DNA from: Bacteroidota bacterium
Lineage (GTDB): Bacteria; Bacteroidota; Ignavibacteria; Kapaibacteriales; Kapaibacteriaceae
Direction: 5' to 3'
Assembly (NCBI GenBank): GCA_018266735.1
Contig: JAFDZT010000008.1
Span: 62,001 to 126,000 of the forward strand
DNA: 64,000 nt
Position numbers and translations under genes: made by a program. The notes under the pieces were generated by a model. That model saw nothing but the letters and a program-made list of their open reading frames with translations. It was not told where the DNA came from and made no database searches. Below, piece by piece: positions 17,336-26,809 of the stretch; positions within the stretch are counted from its first letter, which is position 1, and the number at the start of each line of letters is the position of its first letter.

Positions 17336-18631
17336 GTGTACGATATCGGACTCCTCCCGCGCGAACGCGCCATCATCGTTTCTGTGACCCGCAAAGGGGC
17401 AGATCCGAGGGTGACAAAAGAACATCTCGACGAACTCACCTTGCTGCTCGATACAGCAGGAGCCGACGTTGCCGCCAAGCTCACACAGGAACGTGAACGG
17501 CCCGAATTGGCCACAGCCCTCGGTAAGGGCAAGGTGGAGGAATTGAAGGAGATGGTCACCCAGCATGGTGTTTCCATGGTGGTGTTCGATGATGATCTCT
17601 CCCCCATGCAGGTGCGGAATCTCGAAGAAGAGCTGAATGTGAAGGTCCTCGACCGAACAGGCGTCATTCTCGACATCTTCGCTGCCCATGCCCGATCCGT
17701 CGAAGCGAAGACACAAGTGGAGCTCGCACAACTCGAGTACTTGTTCCCGCGACTCACGCGCATGTGGACGCACTTGTCCAAACAGTTCGGTGGCGTTGGG
17801 ACGAAAGGTCCGGGAGAAACGCAGATCGAAACGGACCGACGGATGTATCGCACTCGGATCGCACGGCTTCGTGCGCGCCTTGTTGAGATCGACCAACAAC
17901 GAAAGGTGCAACGGAAAGGACGTGAGGCCTTTCCGCGCTTTGCCCTCGTCGGGTATACGAATGCCGGCAAGTCTTCCTTGATGCGCGTGCTCACGGAAGC
18001 AGATGTGTATATCGAGGACAAACTGTTCGCAACACTCGATACCACGGTACGTGCGTTCGAATTGCCGGGTGGACAAAAGGCTCTCCTTTCCGACACCGTT
18101 GGCTTCATTCGCAAACTGCCGTCGCAACTTGTGGCGTCGTTCCGCACCACGCTTGCAGAAACACTCGAGGCCGACGTCTTGGTCCATGTGGTCGATGTAG
18201 CCGCCCTCGATGTGCACGATCACATCAAGGTGGTCATGTCCACGCTTCACGATCTTGGTGCCGACACAAAGCCCATCATCCTCGTCTTCAACAAGATCGA
18301 TCTGATCACGGACCGACATCGTATCGACGACATTGCCTCCGAGTATCCGGGATGCGTCTTCGTTTCCGCAGAACGCGGCATCAACATCATTCGACTTCTC
18401 GACAAGATGAAGGATACCTATGAAGAACAGTCCGTCACCCAGACGCTGTTGTTCCCCTATGGTTCGATGAAAGAGGCCGCACGCCTGTATGAAGACGCAG
18501 AGGTCCTGCTTCGCGAGGACAAGGACGTCGGCGTCTATTTGTCGGTCAAGGTCCAGAGCGATAAATTGCCCGCATTCTCCAAGCGCTATGGCGCCTTCTT
18601 GATCAAGCACCACGACGAAACGTTTGAATAA
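17336..18631 (+). CDS. hflX: Ribosome-associated GTPase HflX
   Basis: 431 residues, full length. The N-terminal domain with its coiled coil (residues 1-190, including GPGETQIETDRR) precedes a G domain: G1 GYTNAGKSS near residue 206, G2/G3 with DTTVRAF and DTVGFIRKLP, and G4 NKID near residue 320. HflX binds the 50S subunit and splits stalled or hibernating 70S ribosomes, especially under heat stress. Start is a GTG at 17336, directly divergent from the OstA-like gene; a TATTTTCG (7/8 of TAnnTTTG) at 17303-17310 may be its promoter. Confidence 0.93.
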   Translation: MYDIGLLPRERAIIVSVTRKGADPRVTKEHLDELTLLLDTAGADVAAKLTQERERPELATALGKGKVEELKEMVTQHGVSMVVFDDDLSPMQVRNLEEELNVKVLDRTGVILDIFAAHARSVEAKTQVELAQLEYLFPRLTRMWTHLSKQFGGVGTKGPGETQIETDRRMYRTRIARLRARLVEIDQQRKVQRKGREAFPRFALVGYTNAGKSSLMRVLTEADVYIEDKLFATLDTTVRAFELPGGQKALLSDTVGFIRKLPSQLVASFRTTLAETLEADVLVHVVDVAALDVHDHIKVVMSTLHDLGADTKPIILVFNKIDLITDRHRIDDIASEYPGCVFVSAERGINIIRLLDKMKDTYEEQSVTQTLLFPYGSMKEAARLYEDAEVLLREDKDVGVYLSVKVQSDKLPAFSKRYGAFLIKHHDETFE

Positions 18632-18641
18632 GGTACACCCC

Positions 18642-18806
18642 ATGGCAACTCTTTGGATCGCACTCATCGCCGTCTCCACCTTTGTGATCACGATCTCCAT
18701 TGTTGTGATCGGCGAGGAGACCCACCCTCTTGTTGCCGTGCTCGCCTTTGTGGCCGTTGGCTACGTGGCCTACAAACTTTTCCAGACGCGACTTACGCGT
18801 CTCTGA
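18642..18806 (+). CDS. Small two-helix membrane protein
   Basis: A 54-residue open frame between hflX and recN, starting MATLWIALIAV. It has two hydrophobic stretches (about residues 4-24 and 29-47) joined by a short EETHP turn, and a basic tail (KLFQTRLTRL), so a membrane hairpin is likely. AAGG lies a few bases upstream. I do not recognise a family. The position in a tight co-directional run and the clean amphipathic pattern support a real gene. Confidence 0.5.
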   Translation: MATLWIALIAVSTFVITISIVVIGEETHPLVAVLAFVAVGYVAYKLFQTRLTRL

Positions 18807-18832
18807 GCTGACGTATTCCACGGCTGTACTCC

Positions 18833-20536
18833 ATGCTTCGCACTCTTTCGATCCGGGACTTTGCCCTCATCGATCACATCGACCTGATGTTCGGTCCCGG
18901 CATGACCGTCCTTCTCGGAGAGACCGGTGCCGGGAAGTCGATCATCATCGATGCCCTATCAGCCGCACTCGGAGAGCGCATGTCGTCGGACATTGTCCGC
19001 AACGGCTCGAAGAAGGCCGTGATCGAAGCTACGTTCGATGTGCCACCGCATGTGCACGATGTGCTCCGCACGCACGACCTGGATTGGGACAACCCTGAAC
19101 TGGTGTTCCGTCGCGAGATCGCCGCCAGCGGCACCTCGCGCTGCTTTGTGAACGACACGCCCGTGCAGGTTGCGATCGCACGCTCCATCGCCGATCATTT
19201 GATGGACTTCCACGGACAACACGACACGCACGGTCTCTTGCAACCCGCCAGACACACCGAAGTGTTGGATGCTGCGGCGGGACATGAGGCATTGGTCCAG
19301 GAATTCCATGGAACGTGGGTGCTTCTTTCCGACGCCCTTCAACGCTGGCGCGAAACATCGGCACGATCGACAACGGCCGAGGCCGACATTGCGCGCTTGA
19401 CGTTCATTCGCAACGAGATCGCCGCCATCGATCCTTCCGTCAACGAAGACGAGTCCATTGCCGACGAACTCCGTCGTGCGGAATCGTCCGAACAAGTACT
19501 CGCTCATGCTGTTGCGGCACGCGAGGCGTTGCACGATGGCAACCCCTCTGCCTACGATCTCGTGAGTCAGGCGCGACAGCACCTTGCCGCCCTTGCTCAA
19601 TTCGATTCCTCCCTCTCCCATACCGAAGAGGAACTGCATGCCGCTTTGGTCGTGATCAGCGAGGCCGCGAAGGTGGCAGGGCGGTACGCCGAACCCGAAG
19701 ATTTCTCGCCGGAACGGCTGGAAGAGCTTCGCGGACGCTTGTCGGCACTGCAGCGTCTCCGTCGGAAGTATGGCTCGTTGGACGAGGCCATCGCCGTGCG
19801 TGATCGTGCAGAGCGCGAACTGGCCTTGTTGGAGAACTTCGACGAAGCACTGGCCGAACGCGAGGCTGCGTATCGGACGGCACAGGAAGCTGCCGGCACA
19901 GCAGCGCAGAAACTCTCCAAGGCGCGCAAGAGCTTTGCAACATCGTTCGCGAAGTCGGTCACGAAGTCGCTTCACGAAATGGGTATGCCGTCAGCCGTGT
20001 TCGGCGTGGACCAATCCACCACGGACGTGGCCCAGAACGATGCCCATGTTTCCGTCAAGGTCGGCTCGAAGTATCTGCAAGTGGGCTCGCGCGGGATCGA
20101 CGCCTTGGAGTTCGTCTTCAGCAGCAATGCAGGAGAGCCGTTGCGGCCATTGTCGAAGATAGCCAGTGGAGGAGAGCTTTCGCGTGTGATGTTGGCCATC
20201 AAACGGGCCGTGGCCGCACGCGGACAGATCGGCGCGCTCGTGTTCGACGAGATCGACACGGGTATCAGTGGCAGAGTTGCCCGACATGTGGGTGAAGTGA
20301 TGAAGGAGCTCTCGGCTCGACATCAGATCCTTTGCATCACACACTTGGCGCAGATCGCTTCGCTTGCCAATGACTACATTGTTGTTGCAAAGACGGAGAC
20401 GGCAACGTCGACGACCGTTTCTGCGACCATGATCGACAAAGACCGCGCCGTCCAAGAAGTCGCGAAGTTGCTGAGTGGCGTAACGGTGACCGATGCGGCT
20501 CTTGAGAGTGCACGGGAACTGATGATCCAATCTTGA
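18833..20536 (+). CDS. recN: DNA repair protein RecN
   Basis: 567 residues, an SMC-like ATPase that holds and tethers broken DNA ends for recombinational repair. Walker A GETGAGKS at residues 29-36 follows the usual opening MLRTLSIRDFALIDH. The central part (about 150-380) is a helical coiled-coil region rich in Ala, Glu and Arg. Near the end are the ABC signature region (SKIASGGELSRVMLAIK) and Walker B (LVFDEIDTGISGRVA). All motifs are intact. Cotranscribed with hflX upstream and the HD-domain gene 12 bases downstream. Confidence 0.95.
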   Translation: MLRTLSIRDFALIDHIDLMFGPGMTVLLGETGAGKSIIIDALSAALGERMSSDIVRNGSKKAVIEATFDVPPHVHDVLRTHDLDWDNPELVFRREIAASGTSRCFVNDTPVQVAIARSIADHLMDFHGQHDTHGLLQPARHTEVLDAAAGHEALVQEFHGTWVLLSDALQRWRETSARSTTAEADIARLTFIRNEIAAIDPSVNEDESIADELRRAESSEQVLAHAVAAREALHDGNPSAYDLVSQARQHLAALAQFDSSLSHTEEELHAALVVISEAAKVAGRYAEPEDFSPERLEELRGRLSALQRLRRKYGSLDEAIAVRDRAERELALLENFDEALAEREAAYRTAQEAAGTAAQKLSKARKSFATSFAKSVTKSLHEMGMPSAVFGVDQSTTDVAQNDAHVSVKVGSKYLQVGSRGIDALEFVFSSNAGEPLRPLSKIASGGELSRVMLAIKRAVAARGQIGALVFDEIDTGISGRVARHVGEVMKELSARHQILCITHLAQIASLANDYIVVAKTETATSTTVSATMIDKDRAVQEVAKLLSGVTVTDAALESARELMIQS

Positions 20537-20548
20537 TCGACCGAATTC

Positions 20549-21169
20549 ATGCTGCAACCGAATCCGAACTCCTATAACACAAGTTTCTTGTCGGCACAAG
20601 AACTCGAAATGCGACTCGCTCCCAAGGTCGACCCTTTGTCGATGACGCGGATCCTGGACGCCTACGAAATGGCGCGCAGTGTACACGAGTTCCAGTTGCG
20701 CAACGATGGAACGCCCTACTTCCATCACTCCACACGCGTGTGCAAGATCCTGCTCGACGAGCTCCACATCTACGATGCCGACGTGTTGGTGGGATCGTTA
20801 CTGCACGATGTGCTCGAAGATTCCGACACAGTGACGCGCACGGTCCTCGAATACAATTTCGGCAGCTACGTTGCCTATCTGGTCGAGACGCTCACAAAAG
20901 ATCTCTCGAAGGCGAAGTCCAATCCGGATCAGGTGGACATTGAACATGCAGAACGATTGAAGCTTGCCAGTGCGGACTGTATGGTGATCAAGCTCGCCGC
21001 ACGACTCGACAACTTCCGCTGCCTGCAGTTCAATCTGAAGCGCAACCCCTTGGTCTATGTGCGCAATACGTTCGAGCGCTATCTCCCTATGGCAGATGCT
21101 TCCACCGATGTGCGCCTGCATCGCCTCTCGGAAGAGATCAAGAAGGAAGCGAACAAGTTCTTAGGCTGA
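20549..21169 (+). CDS. HD-domain protein, hydrolase-only RelA/SpoT homologue-like
   Basis: 206 residues resembling the HD hydrolase domain at the front of SpoT/Rel and the small alarmone hydrolases (Mesh1 type). Metal-site residues are visible in YFHHSTRV, LLHDVLEDS and the later LAARLDNF segment. There is no synthetase domain and no TGS/ACT regulatory part, so if active it would only break down (p)ppGpp. The C-terminal 40 residues carry the ERYLPMADASTDVRLHRL pattern expected for this fold. Function is inferred from the fold; another nucleotide substrate is possible. Its end overlaps the convergent Wzz-like gene by nine bases. Confidence 0.75.
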   Translation: MLQPNPNSYNTSFLSAQELEMRLAPKVDPLSMTRILDAYEMARSVHEFQLRNDGTPYFHHSTRVCKILLDELHIYDADVLVGSLLHDVLEDSDTVTRTVLEYNFGSYVAYLVETLTKDLSKAKSNPDQVDIEHAERLKLASADCMVIKLAARLDNFRCLQFNLKRNPLVYVRNTFERYLPMADASTDVRLHRLSEEIKKEANKFLG

Positions 21170-22315
21170 TGGGATGTGCTTTTGTTTTTCCGCATGAATG
21201 TCGGCATACGGCACATAGATCGCGAACAGCACTGTTGTCACGAACCATGCAATAAGGACCATCAACACGCGCGATGGCGACGTACGCTTCTCCGGTACGA
21301 CGGCGGCATCGAGCTCCACCACGGTTGGAATGTCCTTGGCCTCTTGGATCGCCTCCTGCATACGTTGCGATTCCAAATAGGCATTGATCTGCTCTTTGAT
21401 CTTGATGTCTCGCACGAGGTTCGCATAGGTGCGCGTGAGTTGTGGCAACTGATTCAACGGGATCGAGAACTCGTCCCCTGCCTCCATACCCCCTGCCTGC
21501 ACCCTGTTGTATTGCTCGCGCAGAGTGTTCACTTTCTTTTGCAGCATCATCACTTGCGGTGATGATGGTTGGAAGTCCTGCTCGACCAGTGCCAACTCGA
21601 TCTCTGCCTTCGAAAGCTCGGTGCCGATCATCACGGCATTCTGCACAATGGCGGACAGTTGTTCATCAGGTGCCATGACGTTCGTCTTCGACTGGAACTC
21701 CTGCATGAGATTCTGCAACGAGTCGATGAGCTTCCGGTTGCTGCCAAGCACGCGCTCGATGTACAGGCGCGACCGACGGGCTTGCGAAACGCTCTTTTCG
21801 CGATTGATCTTGTCGAGCATGATGCGCGCAGCATTGCCGATGTCGGCCGCCGTCTTCGCTGCAAGTGCCGGCTTGTTCCAGAACGGAAGCCAACCCGTCG
21901 ATACTTCAACATCGATGGTCACCGTACCGGTCTTGCGAGCTTCGACCACCATGGCGTCGCGCAACTGCTTTTCGAAGTCTTCGTTGGTGAGACCGGCGAA
22001 CAATGGATTCTCGCGAAGCTTGAGCGTATCGACGATACCGAGCAAACAGGACCTTGACTTCAAGATCTCCACGAAGACCAGGGCCGCTTTGTTCTCGGCC
22101 GAACCAAGACCAACAGCGATCGGAGCACCTTGCAGGAGCGATGAAAGACCGCCGCTCTGGTTCTTGCTTTCCGGCGGCATGATGGACGACGTGGAGGTGT
22201 ACGTATACGGAACCACGAAGCTCAGTACAACGGTCAGCGCGACCACCACCGAACAGACACGTACATACAGGGGAAGTCGACGTCGGTACCCTTCCCAGAT
22301 CAGGATGGTGCTCAT
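21161..22315 (-). CDS. Wzz/GumC-like polysaccharide chain-length protein
   Basis: 384 residues with the topology of polysaccharide co-polymerases: a transmembrane helix near residues 18-40 (YVRVCSVVVALTVVLSFVVP), a large periplasmic part with long coiled coils (about 190-330) and a second helix near 352-372 (VLMVLIAWFVTTVLFAIYV). A proline-rich segment before the last helix (VVPEKRTSPSRV) is the expected Wzz signature. It lacks the cytoplasmic tyrosine-kinase domain found in Wzc. Its start overlaps the stop of the Wza-like gene by one base (TAATG), so the two act together in exopolysaccharide or capsule export. Confidence 0.85.
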   Translation of the reverse strand: MSTILIWEGYRRRLPLYVRVCSVVVALTVVLSFVVPYTYTSTSSIMPPESKNQSGGLSSLLQGAPIAVGLGSAENKAALVFVEILKSRSCLLGIVDTLKLRENPLFAGLTNEDFEKQLRDAMVVEARKTGTVTIDVEVSTGWLPFWNKPALAAKTAADIGNAARIMLDKINREKSVSQARRSRLYIERVLGSNRKLIDSLQNLMQEFQSKTNVMAPDEQLSAIVQNAVMIGTELSKAEIELALVEQDFQPSSPQVMMLQKKVNTLREQYNRVQAGGMEAGDEFSIPLNQLPQLTRTYANLVRDIKIKEQINAYLESQRMQEAIQEAKDIPTVVELDAAVVPEKRTSPSRVLMVLIAWFVTTVLFAIYVPYADIHAEKQKHIPSA

Positions 22316-23955
22316 TACTTCAACCTCACGATCGTGAAGATGATACCGAAGATCGTGAAGATCTGCGCCGTGATCGTCAACGCCTTTGTGAACACATCGA
22401 TGAACTTGGTCTCCGGTTCATCAAGGATGAGCACGTTATCACCGGGTTCAATGGTATAGTTCTCGCTCTCCGCCGGGAACTGGTCTCCCTTTGGCTTGAT
22501 CACAAGCGTTGCGCTCTTATCGGCGCGGAAGCTATAGCCACCGGCTAGGGCGATGTACTGCAGATAGTTCAGGCCTTTTTGGTACACGATACGACCTGGA
22601 TTCCGAACACTTCCTGTGACGTTCACATAGAGACTTCGCTTGGGAACATAGATGGAGTCACCATCGCGCAACACCGGATTGTTCACCATGTTCTTCTTGA
22701 TGAAGAGCTCAGCAAAGTCCACCGACATCACACCCTTCACTTCGCGGCTCTTCGTTCGGTAGTACTGTAATTCATTGCTGCTCATTTCGCTTGGGACAAG
22801 GCGCGACAAACGCTCGTACTCCTTATCGATCACGTTCATCTCACTCGTTCGGATGATCAGTGCATCTTCCACCGATGCGTTTTCGGTGAACATACCGGCG
22901 CGTTCGATCACTTCGGTCAACCGCGTCTGCGTTGGCGTAATGGCATACTTCCCGGGATACAACACCTCGCCTGCCACGATCACTTGTTCACGATCGTTGA
23001 ACTTCGGCACGGCGCGCACATAGACCCGGTCACCGGAGCGCAAGGCCATGTCTCCCGGCAACGGGATCGTCGAATAGATCGCCGTCGGCCACGATCGCAT
23101 GTTCACAGAATACACGTCAAGTCCGGTCCCTGCTTCGTTGGAGCGTACCACATGTACAGAGTCGAGAATGGCGGAAGGGAGGAATCCGCCGGCCATGCGA
23201 ATGAGCGTCGACAGAGAATCGCCCGGCAGATAGTCGAACGAACCCTCTCGCGCTACTTCACCCGAAATGGAAATGGTGTTCTTGAATGTTCGCAGCGGAA
23301 CGATCACGCGATCGCCGCCAAGGACGGTGGGATTGGCCGACTTATCTCCGAACGACAGATATCGCTGCAGATCGACGACCAACGGACTCGTTGAGCCTTC
23401 GCGCACTACCGTGATCCCGCGTACTGATCCCGTATCCACGATCCCACCGGCACGTTCGATCACATCGAACACGCGATCGGCCGCCGTGGCCGTGATCACC
23501 GACGGAATGCGCACGGCACCAAGAACATAGACCTTGAATTGGCGGAGCTTCTTGAGCGAGACATTGGAGGAGGCCGAGCGATAGACCTTGGCCACTTCCA
23601 GCTTGATCAACTTTCTCGCCGAATCCAGCGTGAGCCCTTTCACCGACATTGCTCCGGCTCGCGGAATGATGAGATTCCCTTCGGGCGTGACCATCAGGTC
23701 CAAGTGGATCGACTCCGATGCCCACACACTCACGGTCACGATATCGTTCGGGCCGAGGATGTAGGTCGAGGCATCGATCTCACGCTCAAGCAGTCCGGCG
23801 GACTCAAGAGCAAGCTTGGTGGCACGCTCCTGTCCGACCGTATCGTACTGACCAGATGCTTTGGGGATAAAACGCTTCGTCTTGAAATTGTCCAATTGTG
23901 CCAGAACGGACAATGGGATCAACGTACATAGAAGCGCCGCAACGAGAATTCGCAT
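22315..23955 (-). CDS. Wza-like polysaccharide export protein with SLBB domains
   Basis: 546 residues: signal peptide (1-19, MRILVAALLCTLIPLSVLA), a Poly_export domain (about 65-150, YILGPNDIVTVSVWA), several SLBB repeats (for example FKVYVLGAVRIPSVIT, ISISGEVAREGSFDYLPGD, VIVAGEVLYPGKYAITP, YVNVTGSVRNPGRIVYQ) and a hydrophobic C-terminal helix (about 520-543). It would form the periplasmic/outer-membrane channel for an exopolysaccharide. No lipobox cysteine is seen, unlike E. coli Wza, and the C-terminal membrane helix is unlike the amphipathic Wza barrel. No Shine-Dalgarno; a perfect TATCTTTG promoter element ends five bases before the ATG. Confidence 0.88.
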   Translation of the reverse strand: MRILVAALLCTLIPLSVLAQLDNFKTKRFIPKASGQYDTVGQERATKLALESAGLLEREIDASTYILGPNDIVTVSVWASESIHLDLMVTPEGNLIIPRAGAMSVKGLTLDSARKLIKLEVAKVYRSASSNVSLKKLRQFKVYVLGAVRIPSVITATAADRVFDVIERAGGIVDTGSVRGITVVREGSTSPLVVDLQRYLSFGDKSANPTVLGGDRVIVPLRTFKNTISISGEVAREGSFDYLPGDSLSTLIRMAGGFLPSAILDSVHVVRSNEAGTGLDVYSVNMRSWPTAIYSTIPLPGDMALRSGDRVYVRAVPKFNDREQVIVAGEVLYPGKYAITPTQTRLTEVIERAGMFTENASVEDALIIRTSEMNVIDKEYERLSRLVPSEMSSNELQYYRTKSREVKGVMSVDFAELFIKKNMVNNPVLRDGDSIYVPKRSLYVNVTGSVRNPGRIVYQKGLNYLQYIALAGGYSFRADKSATLVIKPKGDQFPAESENYTIEPGDNVLILDEPETKFIDVFTKALTITAQIFTIFGIIFTIVRLK

Positions 23956-23960
23956 AGGTG

Positions 23961-23968
23961 CAAAGATA
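23961..23968 (-). promoter_or_regulatory. Putative -7 promoter element of the exopolysaccharide export genes
   Basis: TATCTTTG (minus strand, 23968-23961) matches TAnnTTTG perfectly and lies five bases before the ATG at 23955, the same spacing as at position 278. A -33 TTTG is not obvious. A leaderless transcript is implied. Confidence 0.45.
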
Positions 23969-24000
23969 CGTCAAGGCGTTGCCATTCAGTAATTTGCGGG

Positions 24001-24789
24001 ATGTATGCTCAACAGTTGCTCGAAGCGGCCCGCGCCGCCGCTCAAGAGGCCTCGGCCGAACTCGTTCGCGGTTTCGGCACGGCCATGGAACAAAGCAGTA
24101 AGTCCGGATTGCACAATCTGGTCACCGAATACGACGAACGATGCGAACGCATGATCATCGATCGGCTCCGTGCCGCCTTTCCCGAGTCGGGCTTCCTTGG
24201 CGAGGAAGGTGGCAGTTCCAATGAAGGCGCTTCGCTTCAATGGGTGATCGATCCGCTCGATGGCACGGTGAACTTCGCCCATGGCATCCCCATCTTTTGC
24301 GTAAGCATTGCAGCCGTTGTCGACGGAACGATCACGGCCGGTGTGATCTCGGCGCCCATGGTTCGCGAAGAGTTCACGGCAACCCTCGGTGGTGGCGCCT
24401 TCTGTAACGGCAAACAACTGCAGGTGAGCAACACCGACGAGATCCGAGCATCCATCCTCGTCACAGGCTTCCCTTACAACGTCCACACCGACCCAGACCA
24501 CTGCATCGAACAGTTCGCCGCCATGGTCAGCAAGGGCATTCCCATCCGTCGCCTCGGAAGTGCCGCCCTCGACCTTGCCTATGTTGCCGCCGGCCGATTC
24601 GACGGCTATTGGGAAGTGAGTCTGCATCCCTGGGACATGGCAGCAGGGGTCTTGTTGGTGAAGGAGGCAGGGGGCACGGTGACGCACTATCATGATCGCC
24701 CCTTTGTCTTGGCCACTGATAGTATCGTGGCAACGAACGGACAGATCCATAACGAACTTCTTTCGATCCTTGAAAGTGTTGCACCATGA
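24001..24789 (+). CDS. suhB: Inositol monophosphatase family protein
   Basis: 262 residues, full length. The Mg-binding motifs of the lithium-sensitive phosphatase family are all visible: GEEGG (E68, E69), IDPLDGT (D84, D87) and HPWDMAAG near residue 210. Family members dephosphorylate inositol-1-phosphate, or histidinol phosphate or related sugar phosphates; the exact substrate is not determined. Coupled by ATGA overlap to dapF and, through it, to an M20 amidohydrolase. Divergent from the Wza-like gene. Confidence 0.85.
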   Translation: MYAQQLLEAARAAAQEASAELVRGFGTAMEQSSKSGLHNLVTEYDERCERMIIDRLRAAFPESGFLGEEGGSSNEGASLQWVIDPLDGTVNFAHGIPIFCVSIAAVVDGTITAGVISAPMVREEFTATLGGGAFCNGKQLQVSNTDEIRASILVTGFPYNVHTDPDHCIEQFAAMVSKGIPIRRLGSAALDLAYVAAGRFDGYWEVSLHPWDMAAGVLLVKEAGGTVTHYHDRPFVLATDSIVATNGQIHNELLSILESVAP

Positions 24790-25637
24790 CCGTATGGCCA
24801 ATGTCAGGCGCAGGCAACACGTTCGCCGTGATCGACAATCGCACCACTGCGATCCCGCTGGCAACGATCAGCGCCATCACACCGTCGTTGTGCGACCGCA
24901 CATCGATCTCCTTGCGCGCCGCAGAAGGTGTTCTCGTGTTACAGCGCATGGACGACCACTCGTTCATCGGTGACTTCCTGAATCCCGACGGATCGTATGG
25001 AGCCATGTGCGGTAACGGAGGACGTTGCATCGTGCGTTTTGCCGTCGCCCGCGGATGTACGCCACGCAATGATGGGACGATGGACTTTGTCCTGAGCGGC
25101 GAATCGTACCATGCCCAGATCATCGATGCCGACAATGTTGCCATTCGATTTGCCGCACCACGATCTGTGCAGGCCTATGCCGCCGGGGCGTTGCACGGCG
25201 TGTCGGCAGCACTCGTCGTCGTGGATGTGAACTCCGACCATGCCGTTGTGCGCGCGTCGGATCTACAGATCGCTCCTGAAGAGTTTCGTTCGTTCGACCT
25301 TGCCGCCCTTGCCCTTCCCATCCGACACCATGCTGCCTTTCCACGTGGAGTGAATGTGAACGTGTACATGATCGACGCTGACGGCGTGATCCAGCTTCGA
25401 ACCTTTGAACGTGGCGTCGAAGCCGAGACCGGCGCATGTGGCACCGGCGCGCTCAGCACGGCCGTGACCGCCGTCATGCACGGCGAATGCGGCAAGGCCG
25501 TGCGTATTCAACCGCCAAGCGGACGTGTTCTGCAGGTTGCAATCCTCGATAGCAACGAAGGCATGATCCTGCAAGGAGATGCACTCTTCGATGCACCACC
25601 CACCGAATTCAACATCGATACGAGAACCTATCAATGA
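24786..25637 (+). CDS. dapF: Diaminopimelate epimerase
   Basis: 283 residues. It interconverts LL- and meso-diaminopimelate, giving the cross-linking amino acid of peptidoglycan and the lysine precursor. Both catalytic cysteines are in place: Cys75 in MCGNGGRC and Cys218 in ETGACGTGA. The start MTVWPMSGAGNTFAVID matches the usual N-terminus and overlaps the phosphatase stop (ATGA). Confidence 0.93.
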   Translation: MTVWPMSGAGNTFAVIDNRTTAIPLATISAITPSLCDRTSISLRAAEGVLVLQRMDDHSFIGDFLNPDGSYGAMCGNGGRCIVRFAVARGCTPRNDGTMDFVLSGESYHAQIIDADNVAIRFAAPRSVQAYAAGALHGVSAALVVVDVNSDHAVVRASDLQIAPEEFRSFDLAALALPIRHHAAFPRGVNVNVYMIDADGVIQLRTFERGVEAETGACGTGALSTAVTAVMHGECGKAVRIQPPSGRVLQVAILDSNEGMILQGDALFDAPPTEFNIDTRTYQ

Positions 25638-26809
25638 GCACCACCATCATCGACCGTGTGCGTGAACTCTTCCCGCGCATGCAGGAAACGCGCCGCCATA
25701 TTCACCGCAATCCCGAACTGTCGTTTCAGGAATTCGAAACGTCGGCCTACATCCAGGAACGCCTCACGTCGCTGAACATTCCGTTCCGCGTGGTGGCGAC
25801 CACCGGCGTGGTGGCCACGATCGGAAGTGGCGATCGGTGCGTGGCACTTCGTGCCGACATCGATGCGCTACCGATGCAAGAGGAGACCGGACTTCCCTAT
25901 GCGTCGACACGTGATGGTGTGATGCATGCATGCGGACATGATACACATACGACGATGCTGCTCACGGCCGCACAGGTCTTGAAGGAACGTGAGGCTTCCC
26001 TCTCGGGCGTTGTGAAGTTGTTGTTCCAACCGGGCGAAGAGAAGACGCCGGGTGGAGCGAGCTTGATGATCGCCGATGGTGCGCTGGAATCGCCACGACC
26101 GGAGATCATCTTCGGTCAGCACATCAACCCCGATGCACCCGCAGGAGAACTCTCCTTCGTGGCCGGCGCCATGATGGCAAGTGCCGACGAATTGTATTTC
26201 ACGATCCGAGGTTTTGCTGCGCACGCTGCGCAACCACATAAAGGCAAAGATCCGATCCTCGCCGCAGCGGGATTGATCACCCATCTGCAGACGCTCATCA
26301 CGAAGCGTCGTAATCCGTTGGATCCCGGCGTGATCACGATCACGAGTATCCATGGCGGAACGGCAACGAACATCATTCCGGATACCGTGGAACTAAAGGG
26401 CACCTTGCGTGCCTTCGATCAGGCATGGCGCGAGTCGGCATGGGCCTTCATCGAAGAACAGTCTGCCGCTTACTGTGCTTTGCATGGATGCACATGCGAA
26501 GTGACGATCCTCAAGGGCTATCCCCCGCTCATGAACAACGAAGAGGCCACGAACTTTGCGCGCTCCGTTGCCGCAGGCATTGCAGACGATGTTGTGGTGA
26601 GCGACTTCGAGCCCAAGATGTGGGCAGAAGATTTCTCGTTCTATTCACAGATGATGCCGGCGGCATTCTGGATGCTCGGTGGCAGACCAACTTCGTTGGA
26701 GTCGATGCCGGGTCTGCACAATCCAAAGTTCGCACCGGAAGAGGAAGCCATGATCAATGGTGCAGCCATGCTGGCGCAGACAGCCGTGGACTACCTCAAC
26801 CGAAGGTGA
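25634..26809 (+). CDS. M20-family metallo-amidohydrolase
   Basis: 391 residues of the M20D group (N-acyl-amino-acid amidohydrolase, hippurate hydrolase, IAA-amino-acid hydrolase, N-acetyl-diaminopimelate deacetylase). The metal site is visible in ACGHDTHTTMLL (near residue 97), FQPGEE (near 135) and the distal DFSFYSQMMP with the preceding WAEDF. The dimerisation lid lies at about 185-295. The ATGA overlap with dapF suggests a role with diaminopimelate, for example deacetylation of N-acetyl-LL-DAP, but sequence alone does not separate this from a general aminoacylase. Its 3' end overlaps the convergent membrane-protein gene by 14 bases. Confidence 0.85.
   Translation: MSTTIIDRVRELFPRMQETRRHIHRNPELSFQEFETSAYIQERLTSLNIPFRVVATTGVVATIGSGDRCVALRADIDALPMQEETGLPYASTRDGVMHACGHDTHTTMLLTAAQVLKEREASLSGVVKLLFQPGEEKTPGGASLMIADGALESPRPEIIFGQHINPDAPAGELSFVAGAMMASADELYFTIRGFAAHAAQPHKGKDPILAAAGLITHLQTLITKRRNPLDPGVITITSIHGGTATNIIPDTVELKGTLRAFDQAWRESAWAFIEEQSAAYCALHGCTCEVTILKGYPPLMNNEEATNFARSVAAGIADDVVVSDFEPKMWAEDFSFYSQMMPAAFWMLGGRPTSLESMPGLHNPKFAPEEEAMINGAAMLAQTAVDYLNRR

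Noticed and set aside
17324..18700. An N-terminal extension of the OstA-like gene running antisense through hflX
   Set aside because: It would read through the hflX GTPase as low-complexity protein and remove the signal peptide from the OstA-like N-terminus.
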